24,549 nucleotides of DNA, from the NCBI GenBank assembly GCA_048213135.1, contig PS015103.1:1-24549 (forward strand), written 5' to 3'. Shown here one piece after another: positions 1 to 10,400 of this stretch. The notes below the pieces were generated by a model. The model was not told the DNA's origin. It was given only the letters and a program-made list of their open reading frames with translations, and did not search any database. Numbering within the stretch: the first letter of the stretch is position 1; every line of letters starts with the position of its first letter. The stretch comes from Reclinomonas americana ATCC 50394. Its lineage: Eukaryota > Jakobida > Jakobea > Jakobida. A program made the translations under genes and the position numbers.

Positions 1-245
1 GCGAGAGCGTCCAGCGACAGAGAGAGAGTCCAACAACAGAGAGAGAGTCCAGCGACAGCGAGAGCGTCCAGCGACAGCGAGAGCGTCCAGCGACAGCGAG
101 AGCGTCCAGCGACAGCGAGAGCGTCCAGCGACAGCGAGAGCGTCCAGCGACAGCGAGAGCGTCCAGCGACAGCGAGAGCATCCAGCGACACAGAGAGCGT
201 CCAGCGACACAGAGAGCGTCCAGCGACAGCGAGAGCGTCCAGCAG
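1..245. repeat. 19-bp minisatellite, GA/CAGC-rich
   Basis: About a dozen head-to-tail copies of a 19-nt unit (GAGAGCGTCCAGCGACAGC) fill the left edge, perfect in the middle and degraded at both ends. The array is followed by a pyrimidine tract and a 3' splice site (CTCGCAG ending at 298), so it most likely lies in an intron of the gene whose exon begins at 299. It continues off the window. Confidence 0.9.
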
Positions 246-298
246 CCAGCAAATGAGAACAAAGCATCTCACTCACTTTCCCTTTCCCCTCCTCGCAG

Positions 299-1193
299 AT
301 ACCCGCTATTCATGTCAACAACTGTGGCTGATCCGCCCGACACGAACGTGTACGAGGGCGAGTTGACCGAGCTGACGGTGTTTGGACGGACGCGACTGTT
401 CCGATTCCGAAGGACGCTGGTGGATGTATTGTTGCGATTGGCAATTTCAACACTCCAAAAATCGCTGTGGAAGGTTGCGTGATTAATCTCTCCTGTGTTG
501 TTGCATCGGCCTCATGGCTCACCCGACCCCGCTGCTGCAGGATGTACAAATGAGAATCAGTTTGGTGTTGAACTGGCCGGTCGATCGCCTGCATCCCAAG
601 TGGTGAGTGCGCACTGTGAGGTCCTTGGTGCGCTTCCACTCGCTGATGTCGTGCACGCACGCAGTCTGGACGATGTGCGACAGTACTTTGAGAGCTACGT
701 GGATGCCTTTAGGACTGCGCAGCTTACACAGGAAATGATTGATGTTGCGAAAGGATTCACGCTCTTCATCATCTTCCCTGTGTGATCTCTCACTGCAAAG
801 CAGGCTGTGATGGGCGACGTGTGGGAGCGCGTCGTCATCTTCTCCACGGTCATGATGGCCACCGTGCGCAATTGCTCCTCGGCCGAGTTTGTTGAGCGGT
901 ACCACTCGGCGCTGCTGTACGTGCAGAACAAGCTGCAGGCGATTCCACACTCGAAGATTGCGCCAGTGGGGTACGTGGGTGGCGATAGAGAGTAGTACGG
1001 AGCAGTGTGTTGACGAAATGTTGCCGTCGTCGTCAGGAATTTCCGGTTCCGCATGTTTGCGCAGCTGCAGTTCTTGTCGTCGCTGCCGTTGGAGGAGATT
1101 TGTTTGCCGGGGACAGTGAAGGCGGTGGCGCCGGATCTCGATGTCACGCTGGTGAAGGCGTTTTTGAAGAACCGGTATCCGTCGTTGCGTTGA
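299..1193 (+). CDS. 3' part of an unrecognised protein gene (4 exons, partial)
   Basis: Exons 299-473, 541-743, 804-970 and 1037-1193 (TGA 1191-1193). Junction phases agree: 473 phase 1, 743 phase 0, 970 phase 2. The introns are 60-67 nt and start GTTGCG, GTTGCG and GTACGT; all end in CAG. The last three exons give a continuous C-terminal region of about 175 residues, apparently helical, ending KAFLKNRYPSLR. No signal peptide, membrane segment or catalytic motif is visible and I do not recognise the family. The 299-473 exon is problematic. Its start (IPAIHVNNCG) and end (PIPKDAGGCIVAIGNFNTPK) look coding in one frame, but the middle (PPDTNVYEGELTELTVFG) looks coding in another. That implies two compensating single-base indels or a wrong gene model there. 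The 5' end lies outside the window. Confidence 0.72.
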
Positions 1194-1256
1194 CAGGGGG
1201 AGGGGAGGAGACTCATCAAGATCGGCATTCAAAGAGATGAGCGAAGCGAATCTGAG

Positions 1257-1306
1257 AGAGAGAGAGAGAGGCATCTTGTCCACCGAATACTAATTTGCAT
1301 TCTTTC

Positions 1307-1342
<36 letters not shown>

Positions 1343-1362
1343 NNNNNNNNNNNNNNNNNNNN

Positions 1363-1402
<40 letters not shown>
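1257..1402. repeat. (GA)n microsatellite with 20-N gap
   Basis: Almost pure GA dinucleotides flank a run of 20 N (1343-1362), which is a placeholder for unresolved repeat length. It sits just downstream of the stop codon at 1193. Apparent Ser/Leu or Arg/Glu reading frames here are repeat translations. Confidence 0.95.
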
Positions 1403-1403
<1 letters not shown>

Positions 1404-2800
1404 CGTCGCAAAGGATGATGCTGCATGTAAGGCAAGAGCATCTGCGGAACGAGGAGGGAGGAGGTGAAAAGAGGAGAGGCCTCTGCATCAACGGCAGTGA
1501 GTATGAGAGAGCAAAGGATGATGTTGCAGGCGCACTGAGAATGGTGAAAAGGACAAGCGGCGAATGCAAGCCAGAGGCGGAAAGGACATCGATGCAGAGG
1601 ATCCTAGCCAAGCGAGGTATTGAGAGTGACTCTTGTATTGTGTTGTCTCTCAGACTTCCGCACCTTCTTTCTCTCTCAAGCACACACACTCACTCTCTCT
1701 CAAGCACACATGCACGCAGTCTTGCAGAATGAGAGAGAGTCAAAGAGTGACAGTCAAACCCACTCCTTGGCTCTCTCTATCTTTCTCTCCAAAGCACACA
1801 TGCATGCAGTCTCGTCTCTCCGTCACTTTGCCCACTCACAGAGCGGGAGTCACACAATGTGTGACAAGCCTGTCTCATCTAACGTCTTCTCCACTCCCTT
1901 GATCTTTCTCTGTCTCGCTCTCGCTCTCCAACACATGCATGCAGTCATGTCACAAAGTCNNNNNNNNNNNNNNNNNNNNNNNNNNNNNNNNNNNNNNNNN
2001 NNNNNNNNNNNNNNNNNNNNNNNNNNNNNNNNNNNNNNNNNNNNNNNNNNNNNNNNNNNNNNNNNNNNNNNNNNNNNNNNNNNNNNNNNNNNNNNNNNNN
2101 NNNNNNNNNNNNNNNNNNNNNNNNNNNNNNNNNNNNNNNNNNNNNNNNNNNNNNNNNNNNNNNNNNNNNNNNNNNNNNNNNNNNNNNNNNNNNNNNNNNN
2201 NNNNNNNNNNNNNNNNNNNNNNNNNNNNNNNNNNNNNNNNNNNNNNNNNNNNNNNNNNNNNNNNNNNNNNNNNNNNNNNNNNNNNNNNNNNNNNNNNNNN
2301 NNNNNNNNNNNNNNNNNNNNNNNNNNNNNNNNNNNNNNNNNNNNNNNNNNNNNNNNNNNNNNNNNNNNNNNNNNNNNNNNNNNNNNNNNNNNNNNNNNNN
2401 NNNNNNNNNNNNNNNNNNNNNNNNNNNNNNNNNNNNNNNNNNNNNNNNNNNNAGTCTTCCCCTCCCTTGCTCTCTCCTCAGACCACAGATGCGTGCAGTC
2501 TTGTCTCTGAGTCTCAGTGTTACTTGCTTCTCACGGAGAGGAAGGAGGGAGGAAGGAGAGAGAGACAGAGAGTCAAAGAGTAAAGAGAATGCACTCTCTC
2601 TCTCTCTCTCTCAGTCTTCCCCACTCCCTTGCGCTCTCTCAAGCACACATGCACGCAGTCTTGTCTCTGAGTCTCGGTGTTACTTGCTTCTCACAGAGAG
2701 GAAAAAGGAGGGAAGAGAAGACTGAGAAGAATGCATGCACTGTCACTCTCTCTCTCTCCCTCTAATCAACGCAACTAATGAACTCATCAAACCCTCGCAG
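1403..2800. repeat. Degenerate repeats with CACATGCA(C/T)GCAGTC motif; 493-nt gap
   Basis: No gene is supportable here. 1403-1660 is non-repetitive purine-rich sequence. From about 1670 a CT-rich background carries a recurring 15-20 nt motif around CACACATGCACGCAGTC (near 1678, 1703, 1795, 1932, 2487 and 2643). A longer segment near 2485-2560 (CAGTCTTGTCTCTGAGTCTC and what follows) recurs at 2655-2720. 1960-2452 is N. Local duplication of a roughly 70-160 bp unit is inferred. Confidence 0.75.
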
Positions 2801-4269
2801 AGTGCCCACAATCTCCTTGTCACTCTTCCTGCGCACACAGTGAGTAAACCCCGACGAAAACACCACACAAACAGCAACAAACGAGCACGAAACATAATGA
2901 CATGAATGCGAGAGCCAATGCACTTGTCAACCAACTCTGTGTGAGTGAGAGAGAGTGTGAGTGAGTGAGAATGCATGTGTGTGTGTGTTGTCTCTTGAGT
3001 GCTTGTGTGTACCCAGTGGCAAGATCGCTGCCATGTTGTCTTTGTGTTTGAATGAAGAGATGTCCTGTGAAGTTCTTGACTGGCACCTCCTGTCTCTCTT
3101 GCGGTCTTCACCTTCGTTGGTTTCATGTTTTTGTCCCTTCATTTTCCCCTGCGAGAGCTAAAAACGAGGCAACAAAAGCAAAAGTTGGCGTTATTCTCGT
3201 TCTTGTCTCTCTGTGTATAAGCTTGTTCTTGTGCGCCTGGGCGGCGGCGGTGGCCACGATCCAGCACGGTTATCGGCCGTATTTCTGCAGCGTGGGCGGA
3301 GAGGTGAGTGGAGTGACGGCGAAGAGAGAGGAGAGGAGCGCCAGCGAGAAAAGAGAGGAGCGACAGCGAGGATAGGAAAGGAGCGACAGCGAGGAGAGAG
3401 GATACAGCGAGGAGAGAAGAGCGACAGCGAGGAGAGAGGAGCGACAGCACGAGGAGAGAGGAGCGACAGCACGAGGAGAGGAGCGACAGGAGAGGAGAGA
3501 GGAGCGACAGCGAGGAGAGAGGAGGAGCGACAGCGAAGAGAGAGAGGAGCGACAGCGAGGAGAGAGGAGCGACAGCGAAGAGAGAGGAGCCACAGCGAGG
3601 AGAGAGGAGCGACAGCGAGGAGAGAGAGGAGCGACAGCGTGAGGAGAGGAGTGATAGCGAGGGGAGAGAGGAGCGACAGCGAGGAGAGGAGCGACAGCGC
3701 GAGGAGAGGAGCGACAGCGCGAGGAGAGGAGCGACAGCGCGAGGAGAGGAGCGACAGCGCGAGGAGAGGAGCGACAGCGCGAGGAGAGGAGCGACAGCGC
3801 GAGGAGAAGAGTGACAGCGCGAGGAGAGGAGCGACAGCGCGAGGAGAGAGGAGCGACAGCGAGGAGAGAGGAGCGACAGCGAGGAGAGAGGAGCGACAGC
3901 GAGGAGAGAGGAGCGACAGCGAGGAGAGAGGAGCGACAGCGAGGAGAGAGGAGCGACAGAGAGGAGAGAGGAGCGATGGCGAAAACGAGAGGGCCACAGA
4001 GAGGAGAGACAGAGAACTGCTGACTGGTTCGTACCTGGAACTCCCATTCTGTTTGACCGGCAACACAGCAGATGAAACTAGTGAGTGACATGGACAAGGA
4101 GAGCACAGCTACCAAGATCGAGAACACACCGCTGCAGCAAGAAAAGAAAGCATGGGTGAGCAACAAAATAGGAGTGCAGCAAGTCGACAAGCGAGACTCA
4201 CCGCTGTCCGACGGAAGCATGACAAAGAGGAGCATCAATAGCGAAACGCGTCAGGATACAAACAAATAG
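2801..4269 (+). CDS. 3' part of a single-pass membrane protein gene (partial)
   Basis: Best exons: 2801-2839 (weak; CGCAG before, GTGAGTAA after), about 3156-3303 and 4072-4269 (TAG 4267-4269). The middle exon encodes a hydrophilic stretch (NEATKAK) followed by about 28 strongly hydrophobic residues (VGVILVLVSLCISLFLCAW and on), a clear transmembrane helix, then ATIQHGYRPYFCSVGGE. It ends in phase 0 at a GTGAGTG donor. The last exon starts after CAACACAGCAG, also phase 0, and adds a charged tail of 65 residues ending RQDTNK, probably cytoplasmic. The exact acceptor of the middle exon (3155 or 3157) is undecided. One choice would give the 39-nt exon a Cys-rich ectodomain reading. The 5' end is not identifiable. 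The family is unknown, and the intron between the last two exons holds a large minisatellite. Confidence 0.5.
3304..4010. repeat. Purine-rich minisatellite (GGAGCGACAGCGAGGAGA) in an intron
   Basis: About 40 degenerate head-to-tail copies of a 16-20 nt unit, GAGGAGAGGAGCGACAGC with small length variants, directly follow a GTGAGTG donor and end some 60 nt before a CAGCAG acceptor. The unit shares its GCGACAGCGAG core with the 1-245 array. The + strand is almost all purine plus scattered C. Long open frames on both strands are repeat artefacts. Confidence 0.93.
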
Positions 4270-4690
4270 CACACACTCTCTACATGCAGAAATCACAAAC
4301 CGTGCCTGCGAAAGCACGCGAGTGAGTACGGTGGCACGAAAGTGATGAGGAAAGTTCAGTGGGACGCAACAGAGTGGGCACACATGCCGTGTCTTCAACC
4401 AGCGACTGCACATAGCGGGAGTGAGAGACACGGAGAGTGAGAAGTGCATCGAATCCACTCGCATTCACCTGATGCAATGGAAATGGAACGCTGCGGGGAA
4501 GCGAAGGGTGGGCGACAGAGCACAGCTTGAAAAGGTAACACACAAGATGCGACAAACCATGATTGCAAACTCCCCACGCCACGGTGCAGTCCTCACTTGT
4601 TGCTGACTGCTGGTTCGCCTGGCATTCGATGCACAGGTCTGCGTACGGCAGGTGAGTGAAGGAGAAAAAGGGAGAGCAAAGGAAGTAATC
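4270..4690. other. Non-repetitive spacer, no gene seen
   Basis: This stretch follows the stop at 4269. It has mixed composition and short open frames in several registers, but no frame shows plausible splice sites together with protein-like composition. I see no gene in it. Confidence 0.5.
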
Positions 4691-4699
4691 AAACAAAGA

Positions 4700-5245
4700 G
4701 ATCAGACTGAGAGGGAGAGAAAGGGAGTGTGCGTGATAGAAACGAGAGGAAGCGATTGCAGTCAAAGTGACCTGGCGTGCGTCTCTTACCCCTTCAACCG
4801 CAAGGAGAGAGACACGGAGAGATGAGAGTGAGAGAGAGAGAAAGGGAGTGTGCGTGACAGAAACGAGGTTGAACACGACGAAAGACTGAGGAAGAGGAAG
4901 CGAGTGCAGTCGAAGAGACCTGGCATTCCCTTCTTTCGCCTTCGCTCTTCTCGCCAACAAGGCAAAAGCTGATGACTCAAAGAGAGAGAAGAAGGGAGTG
5001 CACGTGACAGAAACAAGGTTGAACACGACGAAAGACTGAGGAAGAGGAAGCGAGTGCAGTCGAAGAGACCTGGTATTCCCTTCTTTCGCCTTCGCTCTTC
5101 TCGCCAACAAGGCAAAGCTGATACCTCAGAGAGAGAAGAACGCGACAGAAACAAGGTTGAACACGACGAAAGACAGGAAGAAAGCGATGACAGACATTGC
5201 GATCTCCGAAGCTCAACAAGGACCTGGCATTCTCTTCTTTGTCAA
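4700..5245. repeat. About 140-150 bp tandem repeat, four copies
   Basis: A unit containing GTGCGTGACAGAAAC, GGTTGAACACGACG and TCGCCTTCGCTCTTCTCG recurs. The anchor GAACACGACG is at 4871, 5021 and 5159, giving periods of 150 and 138 bp. A diverged first copy begins near 4710. Copies two and three are nearly identical; the fourth diverges after its first half. A CT/GA-rich core sits between copies. Non-coding as far as I can tell. Confidence 0.85.
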
Positions 5246-5281
5246 CCCTGTAACACACTGACAGTCACAGCAGAAGCAGCA

Positions 5282-5283
<2 letters not shown>

Positions 5284-5324
<41 letters not shown>

Positions 5325-5688
5325 CAGTTGTCATTCATCACTTCTGCGCCTTCCCACACTTGCAGGGAGACACACGAGCTGCATTCCACAGCGCGTAAGT
5401 GTGAGAGAGTGAGAGAGAGAGAGAGAGAGAGATGAAGAATTCATCATTCATCTCTTCTGCGCTTTCCCACACATATAGGGAGACACATGAGCTGCATTCC
5501 GCAGCGCTTGAGTGAGTGAAAGAGAGAGGGAGTGAGAGAGTGAGAGAGGACAGACAGAGAGAGTAAGAGAAGGCCATCCTATCTCTTTCCTTCCCATTCC
5601 GTCTCTCTCCCCCCTCACACGCACACACACACACACACATACACACACATCGACTCTCTCTCTCTCTCNNNNNNNNNNNNNNNNNNNN

Positions 5689-5786
<98 letters not shown>

Positions 5787-5835
5787 CTCTCAACTCTCAC
5801 ACATACGGACAACAGCTCAATCTCCACTCTCACAA
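5284..5835. repeat. (GA)n, (CA)n, (CT)n tracts with a duplicated 63-bp segment
   Basis: Dinucleotide runs occupy 5284-5320, 5401-5432, 5620-5668 and 5689-5780, with a 20-N gap at 5669-5688. A segment around CATTCATC, CTTTCCCACAC, AGGGAGACACA and GAGCTGCATTCC occurs at 5333-5395 and again at 5446-5507, so a unit of about 113 bp (segment plus GA tract) was duplicated. No gene seen. Confidence 0.88.
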
Positions 5836-6139
5836 TCTTCCCACACACTCACCCATAATGTGATTCCGGCAAATAGCACATGTATCCACCTGCACAATAC
5901 ACACAAAGAAAGAGAGAGCGCGCGCGTGAGAGAGCGAGGACAACAAAAGTCGCGAAATGGCCGCACACACAACTTGACAACAAACTCTCACTCTCTCACA
6001 CACACACGTGCACACACCAAGACAGACACACACACAGAGAGAGAAGCACAAAGAGCGCGAAACAAACACACGCACAAAAAGTCTCATTGCACAAAAATAC
6101 ACAACGCGCGTAAACAGACCTCACACACAAAGAGAGAGA

Positions 6140-6175
<36 letters not shown>

Positions 6176-6350
6176 AGCAGACAAACACACACACACACAC
6201 TCGCACAGAGAGACAAGACTCGCAAATGCACTTTCATCAAAGTCACTCTTCTCTCACACACCTCTCTCTCACACACANNNNNNNNNNNNNNNNNNNNCTT
6301 CCCCCTCCCTCTCTCTCTCTCTCTCTTGTGTGCGTGTGTGTGTATGTGCC
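5836..6350. repeat. (CA)n/(GA)n/(GT)n-rich spacer with 20-N gap
   Basis: Interrupted CA, GA and GT runs cover nearly all of this stretch, with N at 6278-6297. It is probably the intron upstream of the exon at 6368, since GT-rich and pyrimidine-rich sequence leads into the acceptor ATCCCAG. I see no coding exon inside it. Confidence 0.8.
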
Positions 6351-6367
6351 TGACCTGAATATCCCAG

Positions 6368-6496
6368 GCCCACAAGGCGACCGCGTTCCACTTTTTGACC
6401 TCGAATCGCTTCACAGGTGCCGATGAGGAGCCTGACGCGGAGCCGGCAGCAGCAGATCCAGCAGCAGCGGACATGGAGTATAAGTATAGGAGATAG
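6368..6496 (+). CDS. Last exon of an unrecognised gene (partial)
   Basis: An acceptor (GAATATCCCAG, ends 6367) is followed by an open frame of 42 residues and TAG at 6494-6496. It begins [20 protein letters not shown], has an acidic Ala/Pro/Asp linker ([15 protein letters not shown]) and ends MEYKYRR. The first half has the look of a conserved protein C-terminus; the acidic linker and basic end suggest a flexible tail. Upstream exons would lie beyond the CA/GA-rich region and gap and were not found. The starting phase is unknown, so the first residue is provisional. No family assigned. Confidence 0.5.
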   Translation, partial: AHKATAFHFLTSNRFTGADEEPDAEPAAADPAAADMEYKYRR

Positions 6497-7240
6497 TGTG
6501 CAAGGCTTCCCGCTTGTGAAGAAAGACGGATGGAAATGCCTGTGTCCTGCGTGTGTGGAATTGCAAGTTCGCGGACAACAGGTTGTGAAGCAAGCGCAGC
6601 TGTGAAACGGTGTGGGTATATAGCAGGAGTAGCGGGCTAGACTAGTAGGCGAGCAGAACCGCGCGCGGGCGTGGGTATGGGGCGACGATGTATTTTTGAC
6701 ATTACACAAGCGGAACAGGTTGTTTTTGAACAAGGAGCAGCTGAGAAACGGCAAGGCCTCGCAACAAGAAGTGGGGACTGTTGGTGCATGCGAACTGAAC
6801 CGCGCGCGGGCATGGGTATGGGGCGACGATGTACACAAGCTGCCACAAGGAAAACAGGTTGTTTTGGAAGCAGGTGCAGCTGTGAAACGGTGTGGGTGAG
6901 CCCATAGAGAAGGGTGCAAGTCGAGAATGCGAACGCAACCGCGGGCTTGGTCTCTGAGAGTGTGGTGCGACGTCATATATATGTATTTTGACTTTACACA
7001 AGAAAAATCAGCACAACAATATGGAAGCCGCTGCAGCTGTAAAACGGTGTGGGTTTGCAACAAGAGGTGGTAACATGCATGTCGAGCATGCAAAGAGAAC
7101 TGCGCATGCATGCGCGTGGACTTCAATGTGGTGTTGAGTTAGATGTTTTCGAAACTGCGGTGTTTGGAAGACAACAGATTGCTTTCAAAGTTTCTGCAGC
7201 CGTGAACTGGTGAGGGGCTGCAATGAGCGAGAGCACAAGT
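6497..7240. repeat. Degenerate 140-165 bp tandem repeat between convergent genes
   Basis: A block ending in GCAGCTGTGAAACGGTGTGG recurs at about 6594, 6735 (diverged), 6876, 7031 and 7195 (diverged). Each is preceded by an ACAGGTTGTTTT-like stretch, and several by AACCGCGCGCGGGCRTGGG and GGGGCGACGATGTA. The period is about 140-165 bp with 10-30 percent divergence. Short frames are open through some copies but are not conserved in register. It lies between the 3' ends of the + strand gene ending at 6496 and the rhodopsin gene ending at 7444. Confidence 0.8.
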
Positions 7241-7443
7241 CGAGTATGCAGCCAGAACTCGGCTTGGCATTGCCCGTCACAAGATCCGATCGACAAGCAA
7301 CGGTGCGTCGACAACAGCAACAAGAACACGATGTTCAGCAACAAACCAGCACCAGCAGCTATCTTGACCACGATTGACGGTCGTTGCCTGTCTCTCTTCT
7401 CGTCGACATCTCCCTGGACTGTGACCATCACTCCGCCGACACT

Positions 7444-10400
7444 TCACTCATCCCTCTCCTCCCGCTGGAACAGCAGCGTCAACATCGCGCCCGACAAGCG
7501 CAGCTTCAGCAAGCAGTCGCAGATCAGGTACAGCACCACCTGCACACAATCAACAGTCAGCATCCCCCACACCTTCTCCTCTCCTCTCCCCTTCTCCCCC
7601 TCACAAACCTCGGTGGAAAAATCGACCACTCGCCACCCCTCGTGCCCGAGCATCCACACCACGCCAAATGCGTTGCACAGCACGGCAAAGTGCACAAAGA
7701 GCGACCACGACGAGGGACGCAGCATGCGGTACACCAGATACAGCGTCACGCTGAGTGCGCCAAAACTCATGGCCAGCCATCCGACCTTGAGGCTCATCGT
7801 CGGGGCGATCTGTGCACGCAAGAGTGAATGGCGAGTGTGACTCACACAAGTCCACTCTCTCTCTCTCTCTATCGTACCTCTCCCAGGTAGCCCAGATACG
7901 CCATCGTCCACGCGGACACGGTGCCGAGGGCCACCGCACGCATCTGTCACACGTGTTGGAAAAAGGAGTCGCACATTTGCCTGCTTCTTCTTCTCCTTCC
8001 TCTTTCCTTGTTCTCATTCGTCTCTTCATTCTCGCTCCTCTTCGAGGAGGTGGACAAGATGAAGAAGAAGAAAAAAGAAGGAGGAGAGAAGCAAGAAGAG
8101 GAACAAGAAAGTTGACGAGCAGGAGGAGGAGAACAACAAGAGGAACTAGAACGAGGAGAGGAAGTAGAGTGAGAACAAGGAAAGACGACAAGGAGGAGAA
8201 GAAGAAGTAATAAAAGAAGAAGAGAAGCAAGATCCTCCTTCCCCTTNNNNNNNNNNNNNNNNNNNNAAGTAATAAAAGAAGAAGAGAAGCAAGATCCTCC
8301 CTCCGCCTCTCCACTTTCTACTCCACTTCCTACACTTCATCCTTCTTGCTTCTCTTTTTCATCTTTTACTTCTTCTTCAACTTGTCCCCTTCTCCTTCTA
8401 TTCCCCCTGTTCCCATTCTTCTTCCTCTCTTCCTTCTCATCCTCTTCCTAATCTTCATCTTTCTTGCTTCTCTCCTTCTTCTTTTACTTCTTCTTCATCT
8501 TGTCCCTCTTCTTCCCTGACCCGGTTCTACTTGGTTCTCTTTACTTCTTTCACTTCTTCATCATCTTGTCCACCTCCTCCTCCTTCTCTTCCCCCTTCGT
8601 CCGTGTCCCCCATCTTCTGCCTCTCCTCTTTCTAGTCCTCTTTCTTGTTCCCCTTCTTGCATCTCCGCCTCCTCTTTCTCCTCCTATTTCTTATTCCTCT
8701 CCTTGCTTCTCCTCCTTTTCTTGCACCCCTCCTTCTCCCCCACTTCCTCTTCATCCCCCATCCGCACCTTGTCACCCCTGCTCGCCACCACCTCCGTGGT
8801 CAGCGCAAACGCGGTGAGAATACAGGGAAACGCCGTCGAGTACTCGACGTAGCGCGCCACCGAGTGCGGAAACGCATTCATGTACACGGAGAGGTAGCAA
8901 ATGGCGGCGGCGGCGCACATGCCCGACAGGCACAGACAGGCCTGCAAGAAGGAGGTGAGTGAGATGGTGATGATCGCTCTCTTGTCACTCTGACACCTAC
9001 GGAAAGGCAACTTCTCATCTTCTTCTCAGCGAAGCGAGAAAAGAGAGACATTGACAGAAAGCGAGAGCCAGAGAAAGACTCAAAAGAGGTGAGAGGAACT
9101 GGCACATATTGCCTGTCTCCCTTGTGCAGCAGCGCGACAACAAAGCCCTCACTCCACCCACTAATCATAATTTCTGCATTGCTTCCCAGCCCTTCGCTCT
9201 CGCCAGCAGTGCTTCATGGCTCCCCGTTTTCATTCCCTCTCTTGCATTCTCAAACAACATGGCTTCCCAGTCCTGTGCTCTCGCCAGCAGTGTCTCATGG
9301 CTCCCTTTCATTCCCTCTCTCTGTCCTTTGCTCCCAGTCTCTCTTACATTCTCGAACAGCACGGCTTCCCAGCCCTTCGCTCTTGCCAGCAGTGTTTCAT
9401 CGCTCCCCGTTCTCATTCCCTCTCTTGCATTCTCAAACAGCACGGCTACTCAGCCCTTTGCTCTCGCCAGCAGTGTTTCACGGCTCCCTCTCATTCCCCC
9501 TCTCTCTCTCAGTCCTCTGCTTCCAGTCTCTCTTGCATTCTGAAACAGCATGGCTTCCCAGCCCTTCGCTCTCGCCAGCAGTGTTTCACGGCTCCCTCTC
9601 ATTCCCCCTCTCTCTCTCAGTCCTCTGCTTCCAGTCTCTCTTGCATTCTCAAACAGCATGGCTTCCCAGTCTCTCTTGCATTCTCAAACAGCACGGCTTC
9701 CCAGCCGTTCGCTCTCGCCAGCAGCTTTTCATGGCTCCCTCTCATTCCCTCTCTCATTCCCTCTCTCAGTCCTCTGCTCCCAGTCTCTCTTGCATTCTCG
9801 AACAACATGGCTTCCCAGCTGCAGCCCTTTGCTCTCGCCAGCAGTGTTTCATGGCTCCCCGTTCTCATTCCCTCTCTTGCATTCTCGAACAGCATGGCTT
9901 CCCAGCTCATCGCTCTCAGTGTTTCATGGCTCCCCGTTCTCATTCCCTCTCCCTGTTCTCTGCCCCCAATCTCTCTTGCATTCTCAAACAGCACGGCTTC
10001 CCAGCCCTTTGCTCTCGCCAGTTACCTCTTTCCAGTCTCACTGTCTCTCTGACTCCAGAAGCTTGAAACAGCAATCTCACCTTTCTTCTTGTTTTCAGCA
10101 CCAACGAACCCCTTTGATCTCGCTCTCTCCTCTTCACCCTCATTCTCGTACAACACGAAGTCTTTCACTGCTCCTGTCTCCCACTCTCTCTCTCTCTCTC
10201 TCTCCCCAACGTCTTATCCAATGCAATCACTCTCCCCCTTTCCCCTTTCCCCCTCTCCCCNNNNNNNNNNNNNNNNNNNNNNNNNNNNNNNNNNNNNNNN
10301 NNNNNNNNNNNNNNNNNNNNNNNNNNNNNNCTCCCTTCCCCTTTCCCCTTCCCTCCCTCCCCCCCTCCCCCCCCCCCCCCTTCTCCCATTCCCCCTTCCA

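Noticed and set aside
1-245. CRISPR-like array
   Set aside because: The 19-bp units are directly adjacent with no unique spacers, and the window is eukaryotic.
603-664. An intron with donor GTGAGTG and acceptor CGCACGCAG in the first gene
   Set aside because: Reading through 541-743 gives one continuous, protein-like frame in phase with both neighbouring exons; splicing would join a different, less plausible frame.
1295-1441. Arg-Glu or Ser-Leu open reading frames through (GA)n tracts, here and at 5284-5800, 10850-10950 and 15490-16400
   Set aside because: A dinucleotide repeat is open in all frames on both strands; there are no start, splice or composition features.
3139-4088. Long open frames on both strands of the purine-rich minisatellite (about 290-320 codons)
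   Set aside because: They are translations of a repeat between a good splice donor and acceptor; unit length varies, so no frame is conserved.
7601-8314. Separate - strand gene over 7601-8314
   Set aside because: It overlaps rhodopsin exons in another frame and runs into low-complexity intron sequence and the gap.
9089-10066. Open frame of about 325 codons over the 9175-10030 repeat
   Set aside because: It lies in rhodopsin intron 1, is open in several frames at once and repeat spacings are not multiples of three.
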